This document shows positions 44,799-54,394 of a DNA stretch of 64,000 bases, one piece after another. The stretch's first letter is position 1. Each line of letters begins with the position of its first letter. The notes below the pieces were generated by a model that was not told the DNA's origin, searched no databases, and saw nothing but the letters and a program-made list of their open reading frames with translations. The position numbers and the translations under genes are program-made. Source of the stretch: Bacillus pumilus (lineage in GTDB: Bacteria; Bacillota; Bacilli; Bacillales; Bacillaceae); the NCBI RefSeq assembly GCF_003431975.1, contig NZ_CP027116.1:2976001-3040000 (forward strand), read 5' to 3'.

Positions 44799-46667
44799 AT
44801 GTTTCGTGCAATAATTGGTTGGTTATTACTTGCTGCCCTCATCCCATTGTTTGTTCTGACTTTTTATCTATCAAAGGAAGAAGCTGCAAGTGTAAAGCCT
44901 GTTAACGAAGTGCTTGATCAAAAAATCAAGCTGGAAAAGATAGATTTTTCCCAAAACAGTTATATGTATGACCGAGATGGTTCTCTCATCTCCGAGATCG
45001 TCTCAAACGATGAGAACCGAGTGTTCGTAAAGTACGATAAAATTCCTGATCATGTGAAGGAGCTGTTCCTCCGCTCAGAGGACCGAAACTTTTATGACCA
45101 TAAAGGCATTGACTTTATGGGAGTTGTGCGTGCGCTTGCCTCAAACGTTAAAAGCCATGGCATTAGCCAAGGCGCAAGTACGATCACACAGCAGTTATCC
45201 CGTAACTTATATTTAAGCCATGAACGATCGTTCACCCGAAAGTTTACAGAGCTGCTCTATTCCTATGAATTAGAGCGAAAATTCTCGAAAGATGAAATTC
45301 TCGAAAGCTATTTAAATACGATTTATTTCAGCAATGGCGTTTACGGTGTCGGTTCTGCAGCTCATTACTATTTTGATAAGCCGCTTAGTTCTTTAACGCT
45401 TGCACAGATGGCATTTATCTCTGCCATCCCAAACAACCCAACACTTTATGACCCATTAAAGCAATTCAAGCACACGAAGAAACGCCAAGAACGACTTCTT
45501 GGTATTTTGAAAAAAGATGGCGTCATCACCAAAAAGCAATACAAAAAAGCCGTTAAAGAAAAAATCAGCCTCTCATTAAGTGAGAAGAAAAACCTTTACC
45601 CTGATTATGTGACATATGCCAATGAGGAATTTACCGATCTTGTGGCGGATCAGGAAGGCTTTACAAAACGCTTGAAGAAGGCCAAAACAGATGGAGCGAA
45701 AAAGGCCATACAAAAAGAATTATCTGAAAAGGTGAGTGCCCTCCTTCAGGATGGCGTAAAGATTTATACGGCACTTGATCCTTCCTTACAGCAACGAGCC
45801 GTTTATCAGCTCAATGCACAATTGCCTTACCAAGGCGTAGAAGGCGGATCTGCGGTCATTAATCATCAAACGCATCAAATTGTCGCACTTGCTGGTGGAA
45901 AGAACTATAAGAAGTTTGATTTCAACTACGCCTATCAAGCGCAAAGACAGCCTGGTTCTGCGATTAAGCCGCTCTTAGACTATGGTCCTTACATTGACCA
46001 AACCGGTGCAACGGCTTCAAGCAAAATCAGTGCTGGCAAGTTTTGCAGCAGCGGATATTGTCCGCAGAACTATAGCCATAAAACATATGGAACCGTCACA
46101 CTTGAAACAGCCTTTAAAAATTCTTACAATACCCCTGCGATCCGAATGCTGGATACAGTCGGTGTCAAAAAAGGCTTCAGCTATTTAGAAAAGTTCTCAT
46201 TCGAACATATCGTAGCAGATGATTATCGCCTTCCTTCTGCACTTGGCGGATTTACGAAGGGCTTCTCACCGCTAGAAATAACAGATGCGTATACCGTCTT
46301 TGGCAATCAAGGCACTTACACGCAAAGTCATTCGATTACAAAGGTAACAGACTTAAACGGTAAAACACTTTACAAGTGGAAAGAGTCGCCGAAGCAAGTG
46401 TATTCTCAGCGTACGAATGACACAATGCGTAAACTGCTTTCTTCCGTTGTAAAAAGTGGAACAGGGAAAAAAGCGAATTTCAATTCCCCTTACATCGGTG
46501 GTAAAACAGGAACATCCAATGACTACAAAGACATTTGGTTTGTTGGACTGACAGATCAATATACGATGGGGGTATGGGTTGGTAGAGACCGAGGAACGGT
46601 TGAATCAATTTATCGCTCAAGCCCGCACTTACGTATATGGAAAAATACGATGCAATACGCCAGATAA
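44799..46667 (+). CDS. pbpD: Class A penicillin-binding protein 4 PbpD
   Basis: This 622-residue bifunctional cell-wall synthase has an N-terminal membrane anchor (about 4-26). Its glycosyltransferase domain carries the active-site motifs SEDRNFYDHKGID and GASTITQQLSRNLYLS. Its transpeptidase domain has SAIK (PGSAIKPL, active serine), SYN (FKNSYNTPA) and KTG (GGKTGTSNDY). It polymerises and cross-links peptidoglycan outside the membrane. ATG 44799 was chosen as it starts the anchor and follows AAAGTGAG. Confidence 0.94.
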   Translation: MFRAIIGWLLLAALIPLFVLTFYLSKEEAASVKPVNEVLDQKIKLEKIDFSQNSYMYDRDGSLISEIVSNDENRVFVKYDKIPDHVKELFLRSEDRNFYDHKGIDFMGVVRALASNVKSHGISQGASTITQQLSRNLYLSHERSFTRKFTELLYSYELERKFSKDEILESYLNTIYFSNGVYGVGSAAHYYFDKPLSSLTLAQMAFISAIPNNPTLYDPLKQFKHTKKRQERLLGILKKDGVITKKQYKKAVKEKISLSLSEKKNLYPDYVTYANEEFTDLVADQEGFTKRLKKAKTDGAKKAIQKELSEKVSALLQDGVKIYTALDPSLQQRAVYQLNAQLPYQGVEGGSAVINHQTHQIVALAGGKNYKKFDFNYAYQAQRQPGSAIKPLLDYGPYIDQTGATASSKISAGKFCSSGYCPQNYSHKTYGTVTLETAFKNSYNTPAIRMLDTVGVKKGFSYLEKFSFEHIVADDYRLPSALGGFTKGFSPLEITDAYTVFGNQGTYTQSHSITKVTDLNGKTLYKWKESPKQVYSQRTNDTMRKLLSSVVKSGTGKKANFNSPYIGGKTGTSNDYKDIWFVGLTDQYTMGVWVGRDRGTVESIYRSSPHLRIWKNTMQYAR

Positions 46668-46685
46668 ACAGGAGGTTTGATTGCG

Positions 46686-47096
46686 ATGCATTCAACACAT
46701 CCACCCCATTTAATTTTATTTGACGGTGTCTGCAACGTGTGCAGCGGCGCTGTTCAATTTGTCATTAAGCGTGATCCGAATGAGCGAATGATGTTCGCTT
46801 CATTACAATCAGATGCAGGGCAACGGATTTTAAAGGAAAATGGTTTGCCTTTAGATGAATTTAATTCATTCATTTATATTGAAGAAGGCACCCTTTATAC
46901 AAAATCAACAGGTATCTTAAAAGCTGCGCGTCATTTAAAAGGGATCTACAGATGGAGCTATTTACTCCTTGCCATTCCGCGACCTATCCGCGATTGGCTT
47001 TATGAGCGGATGGCGAAAAATCGCTACAAATGGTTCGGCCAAAAAACATCTTGTATGATGCCTACACCTGATATTCAAAAACGGTTTCTTTCATAA
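46686..47096 (+). CDS. yuxK: DCC-family thiol-disulfide oxidoreductase YuxK
   Basis: This 136-residue protein belongs to the DCC (DUF393) family. The redox CxxC motif is in FDGVCNVCSGAVQF near residue 13, and the C-terminal helical part ends with a conserved W-F-G and CMMPTP segment. It is expected to have a thioredoxin-like fold. The substrate is unknown. ATG 46686 is 10 bases after AGGAGG. It follows pbpD closely and may be co-transcribed. Confidence 0.85.
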   Translation: MHSTHPPHLILFDGVCNVCSGAVQFVIKRDPNERMMFASLQSDAGQRILKENGLPLDEFNSFIYIEEGTLYTKSTGILKAARHLKGIYRWSYLLLAIPRPIRDWLYERMAKNRYKWFGQKTSCMMPTPDIQKRFLS

Positions 47097-47098
47097 AA

Positions 47099-47128
47099 AA
47101 AGCATCCTCCAATAATGGAGGATGCTTT
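47099..47128. terminator. Bidirectional terminator between yuxK and yufK
   Basis: AAAGCATCCTCC pairs perfectly with GGAGGATGCTTT around a 6-base loop, with T-rich tracts at both ends. Confidence 0.87.
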
Positions 47129-47138
47129 CTTTGTCTGT

Positions 47139-47696
47139 TTAAGCAGGCAGACTCGCCATAACACTGTTATAAAGCTTAATAAATAAGTACAAAATGCCGA
47201 TTAAAAACGTAGCCCAAAACAGCAAAATAAACATCATAAATCCAATTAAATTCAGCATGGAAAGCGATTGATAAATGCGAACCACAACCCAGATGAAATA
47301 AACAAGACTTGCTAACGCAAATAGTCCGACAAGCAGAATCAGCTGCTGCGTCAATAGAAATGCCAGCAAGCTGGCAAATAAATAAACAACGGATGCAATC
47401 CGAATTTTCTTTAAGTTCTCCCCTTCAGGATCTTTCGCAAAAAAGAGCAGTGCTAGCTCTAACACCGTATCTGCAATCAGTTTTAAGGCAGATAAAATCA
47501 TAAAATAAACAAGTGCAAAAGCGGCAAAGAGAGCAAGACGAATGCCCTGTTCTGAGAAAAATTCCAGCATCCCTTTTAAAATACCTGCTTGAGTCAAGAA
47601 ATCAGTCGTGATTCCTACTGTAAAAATCGAAAAAGCAGAGCTGAATAGTAAAATTGAAATCAGTGGAAAATATCCAGTCAAATATGTATTTTTCAT
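47139..47696 (-). CDS. yufK: YufK-like membrane protein
   Basis: This 185-residue protein has about six hydrophobic helices and equals the length of B. subtilis YufK when started at ATG 47696 (AAAGGATC upstream). The family function is unknown. It is convergent with yuxK and divergent from malK. Confidence 0.8.
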   Translation of the reverse strand: MKNTYLTGYFPLISILLFSSAFSIFTVGITTDFLTQAGILKGMLEFFSEQGIRLALFAAFALVYFMILSALKLIADTVLELALLFFAKDPEGENLKKIRIASVVYLFASLLAFLLTQQLILLVGLFALASLVYFIWVVVRIYQSLSMLNLIGFMMFILLFWATFLIGILYLFIKLYNSVMASLPA

Positions 47697-47881
47697 AAAT
47701 AGATCCTTTCTCATAAGCTCACATTTATTATGGCTCACTTAAAACGGATTGACAAGATGATTTGAAAGTAAACTAGCAGTAAAATCAAATTTATGATTTT
47801 GCACGTACATTCCTTCACAAACTTACATTTTCCCGTTAAAGTATTACTATTACGAAAAAATTGTGCGTTAGGGGTATACTC

Positions 47882-49483
47882 GTGAAAAAAACATTAAGAT
47901 TGCAAACACGGCTGACGATTTTTGTTTGTATCGTTGTCCTGATCTCCCTTTGTATTACATTTTTTACGATCTGGTCGGAAACAGCTAAGAACATTCATCA
48001 GCAAGAGCGTGATATCGCCCTCTCCACTGCCAAAATGGTCGCAGAGGCTCCGATTACAGCGAAATCATTAGAAGAAAATCAATCCTATTCAGCACTGCGT
48101 CAATACACAACAAAAGTTCAGCGAATCACGAAAACCGAATTCGTTGTTGTGATGGATATGAATGGCATCCGTAAAACTCATCCAAACCCGCAGAAGATCG
48201 GGAAGCCGTTTGCTGGCGGTGATGAAAAACCAGCATTACAGGGTAAAGAACATATTAGTACGGCTTCTGGAACACTTGGCAGATCCATGCGTGCGTTTGT
48301 TCCTGTGTATGATCAAGATGGAAAACAACTCGGCGCTGTCGCAGTAGGGATTACGTTAAAGGAAATTGACTTGATTATTCATCAAAGCCTACTTCCTCTC
48401 TACTTCGTCACATCGCTTAGTCTTCTTTCTGGAATCATCGGCGCACTCATTGTGGCACGAAAAGTGAAGAAGATTATGTTTGGACTAGAGCCAGATGAGA
48501 TTGCCACATTATTAAAAGAACGAAGCGCCATGCTAGAATCAACAAAAGAAGGGATTCTTGCGGTCGATCAGCACGGTAAAATTAAGCTGGCCAATGCTGA
48601 AGCCAAACGGCTCTTTCATAATATGGGCATTAAGGTTGACCCTAGAGAACAAGATGTTCAGACCCTCCTCCCTTCAAGCGGTTTAAAGCAAGTCATTGAC
48701 ACACGCAAGCCGCTGCTTGACCGTGATGTGAGAATGAACGGACTGGAGCTCGTCTTTAACGAGGTGCCGATCACGGTAAAGGGTGAGATTGTCGGAGCGA
48801 TTGCCACCTTCCGTGACAAAACAGAAGTCAAACACTTGGCTGAGCAACTAAGCGGGGTCAAAATGTATGCAAATGCCCTCCGTGCTCAGTCACATGAATT
48901 TATGAACAAACTGCATGTCATTTTAGGATTGGTTCAGCTCAAAAATTACGATGACCTTGGCACCTATATCAAAGATATTGCGATCTATCAGCAAACAGAA
49001 ACAAATGAAATCATCAACCATGTGAAAAACTCTGTTTTAGCAGGATTTTTATTAGGAAAACAAAGCTACATTAGGGAACAAGGTGCGACCTTAGAAGTAA
49101 TATGCAGCACACAAGTCCCAAATTCAGAGGACCCGGCCGTGACGCATGATCTCATTACCGTCATTGGCAACCTGTTAAATAACGCACTCGATGCGGTTTC
49201 TCATACTCAGACAAAAAACATCTCGATCTCATTCCGATACGTCCACGAGCAGCTTCATATTGAGATTACGGACACAGGTGTTGGTCTCACAAAAGAAGAA
49301 CAAGACATGATGTTTGATCAAGGCTTTTCAACAAAAGGAGAAGACAGAGGATTCGGGCTCTACTTCGTTGACCAAAGCATTAAAAAATTGAACGGGCATT
49401 TGATTGTCACGAGTGAAAAAGGAGAAGGAACGACCTTTAGTCTCCGCATTCCGTATAAACAAAAGGAGGATTCACATGATTAA
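47882..49483 (+). CDS. malK: Malate sensor histidine kinase MalK (YufL)
   Basis: This 533-residue CitA/DcuS-type kinase has TM1 near 12-34, a periplasmic PAS-like ligand domain to about residue 170, TM2 near 171-193, a cytoplasmic PAS domain ([20 protein letters not shown]) and the kinase core ([17 protein letters not shown] with the phospho-histidine, [21 protein letters not shown]). It senses extracellular malate. The GTG start 47882 has AGGGG 7 bases upstream and gives exactly the B. subtilis length. It overlaps malR by 8 bases. Confidence 0.92.
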   Translation: MKKTLRLQTRLTIFVCIVVLISLCITFFTIWSETAKNIHQQERDIALSTAKMVAEAPITAKSLEENQSYSALRQYTTKVQRITKTEFVVVMDMNGIRKTHPNPQKIGKPFAGGDEKPALQGKEHISTASGTLGRSMRAFVPVYDQDGKQLGAVAVGITLKEIDLIIHQSLLPLYFVTSLSLLSGIIGALIVARKVKKIMFGLEPDEIATLLKERSAMLESTKEGILAVDQHGKIKLANAEAKRLFHNMGIKVDPREQDVQTLLPSSGLKQVIDTRKPLLDRDVRMNGLELVFNEVPITVKGEIVGAIATFRDKTEVKHLAEQLSGVKMYANALRAQSHEFMNKLHVILGLVQLKNYDDLGTYIKDIAIYQQTETNEIINHVKNSVLAGFLLGKQSYIREQGATLEVICSTQVPNSEDPAVTHDLITVIGNLLNNALDAVSHTQTKNISISFRYVHEQLHIEITDTGVGLTKEEQDMMFDQGFSTKGEDRGFGLYFVDQSIKKLNGHLIVTSEKGEGTTFSLRIPYKQKEDSHD

Positions 49484-50183
49484 TGTGTTAATAGTAGAAG
49501 ATGATCCAATGGTTGGGGAGCTGAACAAACGCTACCTGACCCAAATAGATGGCTTTGAATTAAAAGGAATCGCCACCTCTTTTGAACAGGCCCTGAATAT
49601 TTTAAAAAAAGAAGCCATTCACCTTGTGTTGCTCGATATTTATATGCCTGGACAAAATGGACTGGCTCTATTATCAGAAATTCGCAAGCAAAATCATTCT
49701 GTTGATGTTATTGTCATATCAGCCGCCAATGAAGTCGACGTAGTCCAGCAAACGATGCGAAACGGAGCCGTTGATTATTTAATCAAGCCCTTTGAGTTCG
49801 AACGATTCCAATCAGCACTGGCAGAATATAAACGAAAACATGCCTTGTACCAAACGATGAACAGCATCTCACAAAATGATTTAGATGCGAAGCTCTTTCA
49901 TAAAAAAGCAGAAGCGGAAAAAGTCCTTCTGCCAAAAGGCCTGACAAAAAGTACACTCAAACTCATCTGGACAAGTATTCAATCATTCGGTCATCAGGCT
50001 TTCACGACCGAAGACCTAGCCAACCATACAGAAATCTCTCAAGTCTCCATTAGAAAATACTTGAAATTCCTTGAGGACATCGAAGTAGTTGATGTCGAAA
50101 TGGCATACGGGACAATTGGACGCCCTGTTTTTCAATACAAACTTAGTACAAGCAATATGAATTTGATTCAGCAATATTTATAA
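49476..50183 (+). CDS. malR: Malate response regulator MalR (YufM)
   Basis: This 235-residue CitB-type response regulator has a receiver domain ([14 protein letters not shown], phospho-acceptor aspartate in [24 protein letters not shown]) and a C-terminal helix-turn-helix ([20 protein letters not shown]). With MalK it activates malate uptake and use. ATG 49476 has GGAGG 6 bases upstream. Its predicted target maeN lies 5.3 kb downstream, beyond nupNOPQ, as in B. subtilis. Confidence 0.92.
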   Translation: MINVLIVEDDPMVGELNKRYLTQIDGFELKGIATSFEQALNILKKEAIHLVLLDIYMPGQNGLALLSEIRKQNHSVDVIVISAANEVDVVQQTMRNGAVDYLIKPFEFERFQSALAEYKRKHALYQTMNSISQNDLDAKLFHKKAEAEKVLLPKGLTKSTLKLIWTSIQSFGHQAFTTEDLANHTEISQVSIRKYLKFLEDIEVVDVEMAYGTIGRPVFQYKLSTSNMNLIQQYL

Positions 50184-50190
50184 TTTGACA

Positions 50191-50224
50191 CATCTGACCT
50201 TTCTTAGAGGCCAGATGTTTTTTT
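50191..50224 (+). terminator. Terminator of malKR
   Basis: CATCTG(A)CCT pairs with AGG(C)CAGATG and is followed by seven T. Confidence 0.85.
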
Positions 50225-50227
50225 ATG

Positions 50228-50577
50228 GCACACGATGTAACAAACCCCTTGATATCAACGGTTTCACTGTAGTAGAGCACATCACAAAAGCGGCATTATA
50301 TCATATTTCTGCACATAAAAAGACATCGAATTTCGCCTTTTAACATTTTTTTAAAAATAAAACAAATTTCTATTTATTTATTCGATTGGAAATGATAAAT
50401 TATGATTGATTAGTTCAACGAGATATAAGTCTGATGTCTTACATCTTCTCTCCTTCCCTCCATAAGTTTCAGGAGAAAACAGGATAAAATACCCTGTTCC
50501 ACAGGGCGAGAAGAGGTAGATCATTCTTTTTTCGCGAGACTTTTCTGAAACTTTTAAATTTTATAGGGGGTTATGTT
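50228..50577 (+). promoter_or_regulatory. 350-nt leader and control region of nupN
   Basis: No gene is visible here. An AT-rich part (50340-50410) should hold the promoter. Then come several foldable segments. AAGTTTCAG (50466-50474) can pair with CTGAAACTT (50545-50553). CCCTGT can pair with either the upstream ACAGG or the downstream ACAGGG, which excludes both at once. GCGA-AAGA can pair with TCTT-TCGC. A CodY-like box overlaps the end. No purine-riboswitch core was seen. Confidence 0.5.
50539..50553 (+). promoter_or_regulatory. CodY-like box upstream of nupN
   Basis: ACTTTTCTGAAACTT matches 13 of 15 positions of the CodY consensus AATTTTCWGAAAATT. It lies just before the nupN ribosome binding site. 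From memory, the B. subtilis orthologue is in the CodY regulon. Confidence 0.6.
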
Positions 50578-51660
50578 TTGAAGAAGCGCAAAATTGGACT
50601 TGCATTGTCCTTAGTCGTAGCAGCAGGAACCATCCTTGGAGCATGCGGCAACTCTGGCTCAAACAGCGGTGAAAGCAAAAAAGATAAAGATCAATTCACT
50701 GTTGCAATGGTAACTGACGTCGGTGGTGTCGATGACAAATCGTTTAACCAATCCGCTTGGGAAGGTTTACAAGCGTTTGGAAAAGACAACAATCTAAAAA
50801 AAGGTAAAAACGGCTTTGATTATTTACAATCTAAATCAGATGCTGACTATACAACAAACTTAAACACACTTGCTCGTGAGAAATTCGATCTAATTTACGG
50901 AATTGGTTTCTTAATGGAAGATGCTATATCTGAAATTGCAGACCAACGTAAGAAAAACCACTTTGCTATCGTTGATGCAGTCGTGAAAAAAGACAACGTA
51001 GCTAGCATTGTGTTCAACGAAAACGAAGGATCATTCCTTGTGGGTGTTGCGGCTGCTCTTTCTACAAAATCAAACAAAATTGGTTTTGTTGGCGGCGTTG
51101 ATTCTGAATTAGTCAGAAAATTCGAAGTCGGTTTCCGTGCAGGCGTTGAAGCAGCTAACCCGAAAGCAAAAGTAGAAGTGAAATATGCTGGTGCATTCGA
51201 TAAAGCAGACATCGGTAAAGCAACAGCTGAAAGCATGTACAAATCTGGCGTTGACATCATTTATCATGCAGCTGGCGGCACTGGAACTGGTGTCTTCACA
51301 GAAGCGAAAAACCTGAAAAAAGCAGATCCTAACCGTAAAGTTTGGGTCATCGGTGTAGATAAAGACCAGTATGACGAAGGAAAAGTACCTGGAACAAAAC
51401 AAAGTGTCACCCTTACTTCTATGGTTAAGAAAGTAGACACAGCGGTACAAGACTTAACGACGAAAGCAAAAGAAGATAAGTTCCCTGGCGGCGAAGTGAT
51501 CACATATGGTCTGAAAGAAGGCGCTCTTGACATTTCTCCATCTCAGGACAACCTTAGTAAAGATGTATTAAAGAAAATTGAAGAATGGAAACAAAAAATC
51601 ATCAAGGGTGAAATTAAAATCCCTGCAACACGTGATGAACTAAAAGATTTTAAAGCTTAA
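50578..51660 (+). CDS. nupN: Guanosine/nucleoside-binding lipoprotein NupN (YufN, BMP family)
   Basis: This 360-residue lipoprotein captures purine nucleosides outside the cell for the NupOPQ importer. A lipoprotein signal ([12 protein letters not shown], lipobox LGAC with the modified cysteine at residue 23) is followed by a serine-rich linker and a BMP-family binding domain ([41 protein letters not shown]). The start is TTG with AGGGGG 7 bases upstream. A partial terminator after it suggests more binding protein than ATPase is made. Confidence 0.93.
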   Translation: MKKRKIGLALSLVVAAGTILGACGNSGSNSGESKKDKDQFTVAMVTDVGGVDDKSFNQSAWEGLQAFGKDNNLKKGKNGFDYLQSKSDADYTTNLNTLAREKFDLIYGIGFLMEDAISEIADQRKKNHFAIVDAVVKKDNVASIVFNENEGSFLVGVAAALSTKSNKIGFVGGVDSELVRKFEVGFRAGVEAANPKAKVEVKYAGAFDKADIGKATAESMYKSGVDIIYHAAGGTGTGVFTEAKNLKKADPNRKVWVIGVDKDQYDEGKVPGTKQSVTLTSMVKKVDTAVQDLTTKAKEDKFPGGEVITYGLKEGALDISPSQDNLSKDVLKKIEEWKQKIIKGEIKIPATRDELKDFKA

Positions 51661-51737
51661 TTTGAGCATCGGGATAAGCGCGTCTTATCCCCTTGTTTCT
51701 CCTTTACCTCCTCTTTATTCGTAAAAGGTGGTAAAAG

Positions 51738-51770
51738 AAAAGCTGCAGCCTCGTTTTGCAGCTTTTCTTT
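51738..51770 (+). terminator. Attenuating hairpin between nupN and nupO
   Basis: A perfect 10-bp stem (AAAAGCTGCA / TGCAGCTTTT) with a 9-base loop and a T-rich tail lies inside the operon, 50 bases before nupO. Confidence 0.72.
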
Positions 51771-51819
51771 TGCTAGTTTTTATCTTCATCAGCACCCTAA
51801 AAAAGGAGCGGTTAAACCT

Positions 51820-53355
51820 GTGGATTATGTCATTGAAATGTTGAATATACGCAAAGAATTCCCTGGCATTGTAGCAAACGACAACATTACGCTGCAGCTA
51901 AAAAAGGGCGAAATTCATGCGCTGCTTGGTGAAAACGGCGCTGGAAAATCAACGCTCATGAACGTGCTTTTCGGTCTTTACCAGCCTGAAAAAGGTGAAA
52001 TCAAGGTACACGGAAAACCTGTGACCATCTCTAGTCCGAATGATGCGAGTGATTTAGGCATCGGTATGGTGCATCAACACTTTATGCTTGTCGATACCTT
52101 CACCGTCGCTGAAAACATTATCTTAGGAAAAGAGCCCAAAAAATTTGGAAAGATCGACAAAGAACAAGCCATACAGCAAGTACAAGAGCTTTCTGACCGC
52201 TATGGTTTAAAAATAGACCCTGCCGCAAAAGTATCTGACATCTCTGTCGGCATGCAGCAGCGTGCAGAAATCTTAAAAACTCTTTATCGCGGCGCTGACA
52301 TTTTGATCTTCGACGAACCAACAGCCGTTTTAACACCTCAAGAAATTAAAGAACTCATACAAATCATGAAAAACTTAATCAATGAAGGCAAATCCATTAT
52401 CTTAATTACCCATAAGCTGAAAGAGATTATGGATGCCTGTCATCGTGTGACCATTATCCGAAAAGGTCAAGGCATTCGGACGCTTGATGTGGAGAGCACA
52501 AATAAAGATGAACTTGCAAGCCTTATGGTCGGCCGTGAAGTTTCATTTAAAACAGACAAAAAAGACGCCTCACCTGCTGAGGAAGTGCTTCAAATTCAAG
52601 ACCTTACTGTAAAAGATGCGCGAGGAATAGAAGCGGTCAAACATCTCAATCTCTCAGTAAAGGCTGGCGAAATTGTCGGAATTGCCGGGGTAGATGGCAA
52701 TGGTCAATCTGAATTAATTGAAGCGATTACCGGACTAAAAAAATCAGAGTCTGGCACGATCATGCTTAACGGGAAAGCCATTCAAAATCTCCCGCCTCGT
52801 AAGGTGACCGAATCAGGAATTGGACATATTCCACAAGACCGTCATAAACACGGACTTGTGCTTGATTTTTCAATTGGAGAAAATATTTCCTTACAAACGT
52901 ATTATCAGCGTCCATACTCAAAATTCGGCTTGATGAATATGAAAAATATTTATCAAAAAGCAAAACGAATTATCTCCGAGTATGACGTAAGAACACCAAG
53001 TGAATATACAGAGGCGCGCGCCCTGTCAGGCGGGAATCAGCAAAAAGCCATTATTGGCCGTGAAGTTGACCGCAATCCTGATTTATTAATTGCCGCTCAG
53101 CCGACACGAGGACTTGATGTTGGTGCAATTGAATTTGTTCATAAGCGTCTCATAGAGCAAAGGGACACAGGCAAAGCCGTCCTGCTCATCTCTTTTGAGC
53201 TTGATGAAATTATCAATGTCAGTGATAAAATTGCTGTTATTTTCGAAGGAAGCATTATAGCCATCGTTGATCCAAAAGAAACAACAGAGCAAGAGCTTGG
53301 TCTATTAATGGCTGGAAGTACGCAACAGGAAGTGGGGAAAGAAGCAAATGTCTAA
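51820..53355 (+). CDS. nupO: Nucleoside ABC transporter ATPase NupO (YufO)
   Basis: This 511-residue protein has two fused ABC domains. The first is canonical (Walker A GENGAGKST, signature ISVGMQQR, Walker B LIFDEPTAVL). The second is altered, with GVDGNGQSE for Walker A and LIAAQPTRGLD for Walker B, where the usual aspartate-glutamate is replaced. This degeneracy is normal for the sugar/nucleoside family (RbsA-like). It drives import with NupP and NupQ. The start is GTG, and the gene overlaps nupP by 8 bases. Confidence 0.93.
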   Translation: MDYVIEMLNIRKEFPGIVANDNITLQLKKGEIHALLGENGAGKSTLMNVLFGLYQPEKGEIKVHGKPVTISSPNDASDLGIGMVHQHFMLVDTFTVAENIILGKEPKKFGKIDKEQAIQQVQELSDRYGLKIDPAAKVSDISVGMQQRAEILKTLYRGADILIFDEPTAVLTPQEIKELIQIMKNLINEGKSIILITHKLKEIMDACHRVTIIRKGQGIRTLDVESTNKDELASLMVGREVSFKTDKKDASPAEEVLQIQDLTVKDARGIEAVKHLNLSVKAGEIVGIAGVDGNGQSELIEAITGLKKSESGTIMLNGKAIQNLPPRKVTESGIGHIPQDRHKHGLVLDFSIGENISLQTYYQRPYSKFGLMNMKNIYQKAKRIISEYDVRTPSEYTEARALSGGNQQKAIIGREVDRNPDLLIAAQPTRGLDVGAIEFVHKRLIEQRDTGKAVLLISFELDEIINVSDKIAVIFEGSIIAIVDPKETTEQELGLLMAGSTQQEVGKEANV

Positions 53356-54394
53356 TCGCTTAACAAATCTGCTCATTCCGCTTATAGCCATTGTACTTGG
53401 CCTTTTCGTTGGGGCCATTATTATGCTGGCGAGCGGTTATAGTGTCATCGAAGGCTATGGCGCCCTTTGGAATGGCGTCTTCGGTGAAACCTATTATATG
53501 GGAGAAACTATCAGACAAGTCACACCTTATATTTTATCAGGACTTGCTGTTGCTTTTGCCTTTCGGACTGGCCTCTTTAATATCGGTGTAGAAGGTCAAA
53601 TGCTGATTGGCTGGGTAGCTGCTGTCTGGATCGGCACAACTGTCCATGCACCTATGTATATTCATCTGCCGCTTGCACTCATTACCGCAGCAGCTGCTGG
53701 TGCATTATGGGGCTTTATTCCTGGGTTTTTAAAAGCTCGTTTTTATGTTCATGAAGTCATTGTCACGATCATGATGAACTACATTGCCCTTCATGTCACA
53801 AACTATTTGATCTCGAATGTCTTAACAAATAATAAAGATAAAACAGAGAAAATTGATGCCACTGCCTCTCTTCGCTCTGGATTTTTTGAACAAATCACCG
53901 ATTTCTCCCGGATGCATAATGGTATTTTTGTTGCCATTATCGCTGCGGTTGTGATGTGGGTCATTATTCAAAAAACGTCTAAAGGATTTGAATTGCGGGC
54001 TGTTGGAATGAACCAGCAGGCATCCCATTATGCCGGTATGAACGTTCGCCGCAACATTATTTATGCGATGCTCATTTCAGGTGCTTTTGCAGGTCTCGCA
54101 GGCGCAATGGAAGGTCTTGGCACCTTTGAATATGCTTCTATTAAAGGCTCGTTTACCGGTGTCGGTTTTGATGGAATCGCTGTTGCTTTATTAGGCGGTA
54201 ACACAGCCGTTGGTGTCGTATTAGCCGCATTGTTGCTAGGTGGATTGAAGGTCGGTGCTTTAAACATGCCGCTTGAATCTGGCGTACCGACTGAGGTCGT
54301 TGATATTGTCATTGCGATCATTATTCTTTTCGTCGCCTCAAGCTATATTATCCGTCTTGTGATGAACCAAATGAAGAAAAAGGGGGGAAAATAA
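53348..54394 (+). CDS. nupP: Nucleoside ABC transporter permease NupP (YufP)
   Basis: This 348-residue permease has about eight to ten hydrophobic helices and belongs to the branched-chain amino acid/nucleoside permease family. FRTGLFNIGVEGQMLIGW near residue 75 and the loop NYIALHVTNYLI fit the BmpC-type nucleoside permeases. It pairs with NupQ in the membrane. It overlaps nupO and abuts nupQ with no gap, so all are co-transcribed. Confidence 0.91.
   Translation: MSNRLTNLLIPLIAIVLGLFVGAIIMLASGYSVIEGYGALWNGVFGETYYMGETIRQVTPYILSGLAVAFAFRTGLFNIGVEGQMLIGWVAAVWIGTTVHAPMYIHLPLALITAAAAGALWGFIPGFLKARFYVHEVIVTIMMNYIALHVTNYLISNVLTNNKDKTEKIDATASLRSGFFEQITDFSRMHNGIFVAIIAAVVMWVIIQKTSKGFELRAVGMNQQASHYAGMNVRRNIIYAMLISGAFAGLAGAMEGLGTFEYASIKGSFTGVGFDGIAVALLGGNTAVGVVLAALLLGGLKVGALNMPLESGVPTEVVDIVIAIIILFVASSYIIRLVMNQMKKKGGK

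Noticed and set aside
50240..50290. A cre site in the region before nupN (around ATCAACGGTTTCA)
   Set aside because: It lacks the required TG at the left end and the purine before CG, so the match is too weak.
50228..50577. A purine (guanine/adenine) riboswitch before nupN
   Set aside because: The conserved three-way junction core and its loop sequences are not present, although the region is foldable.
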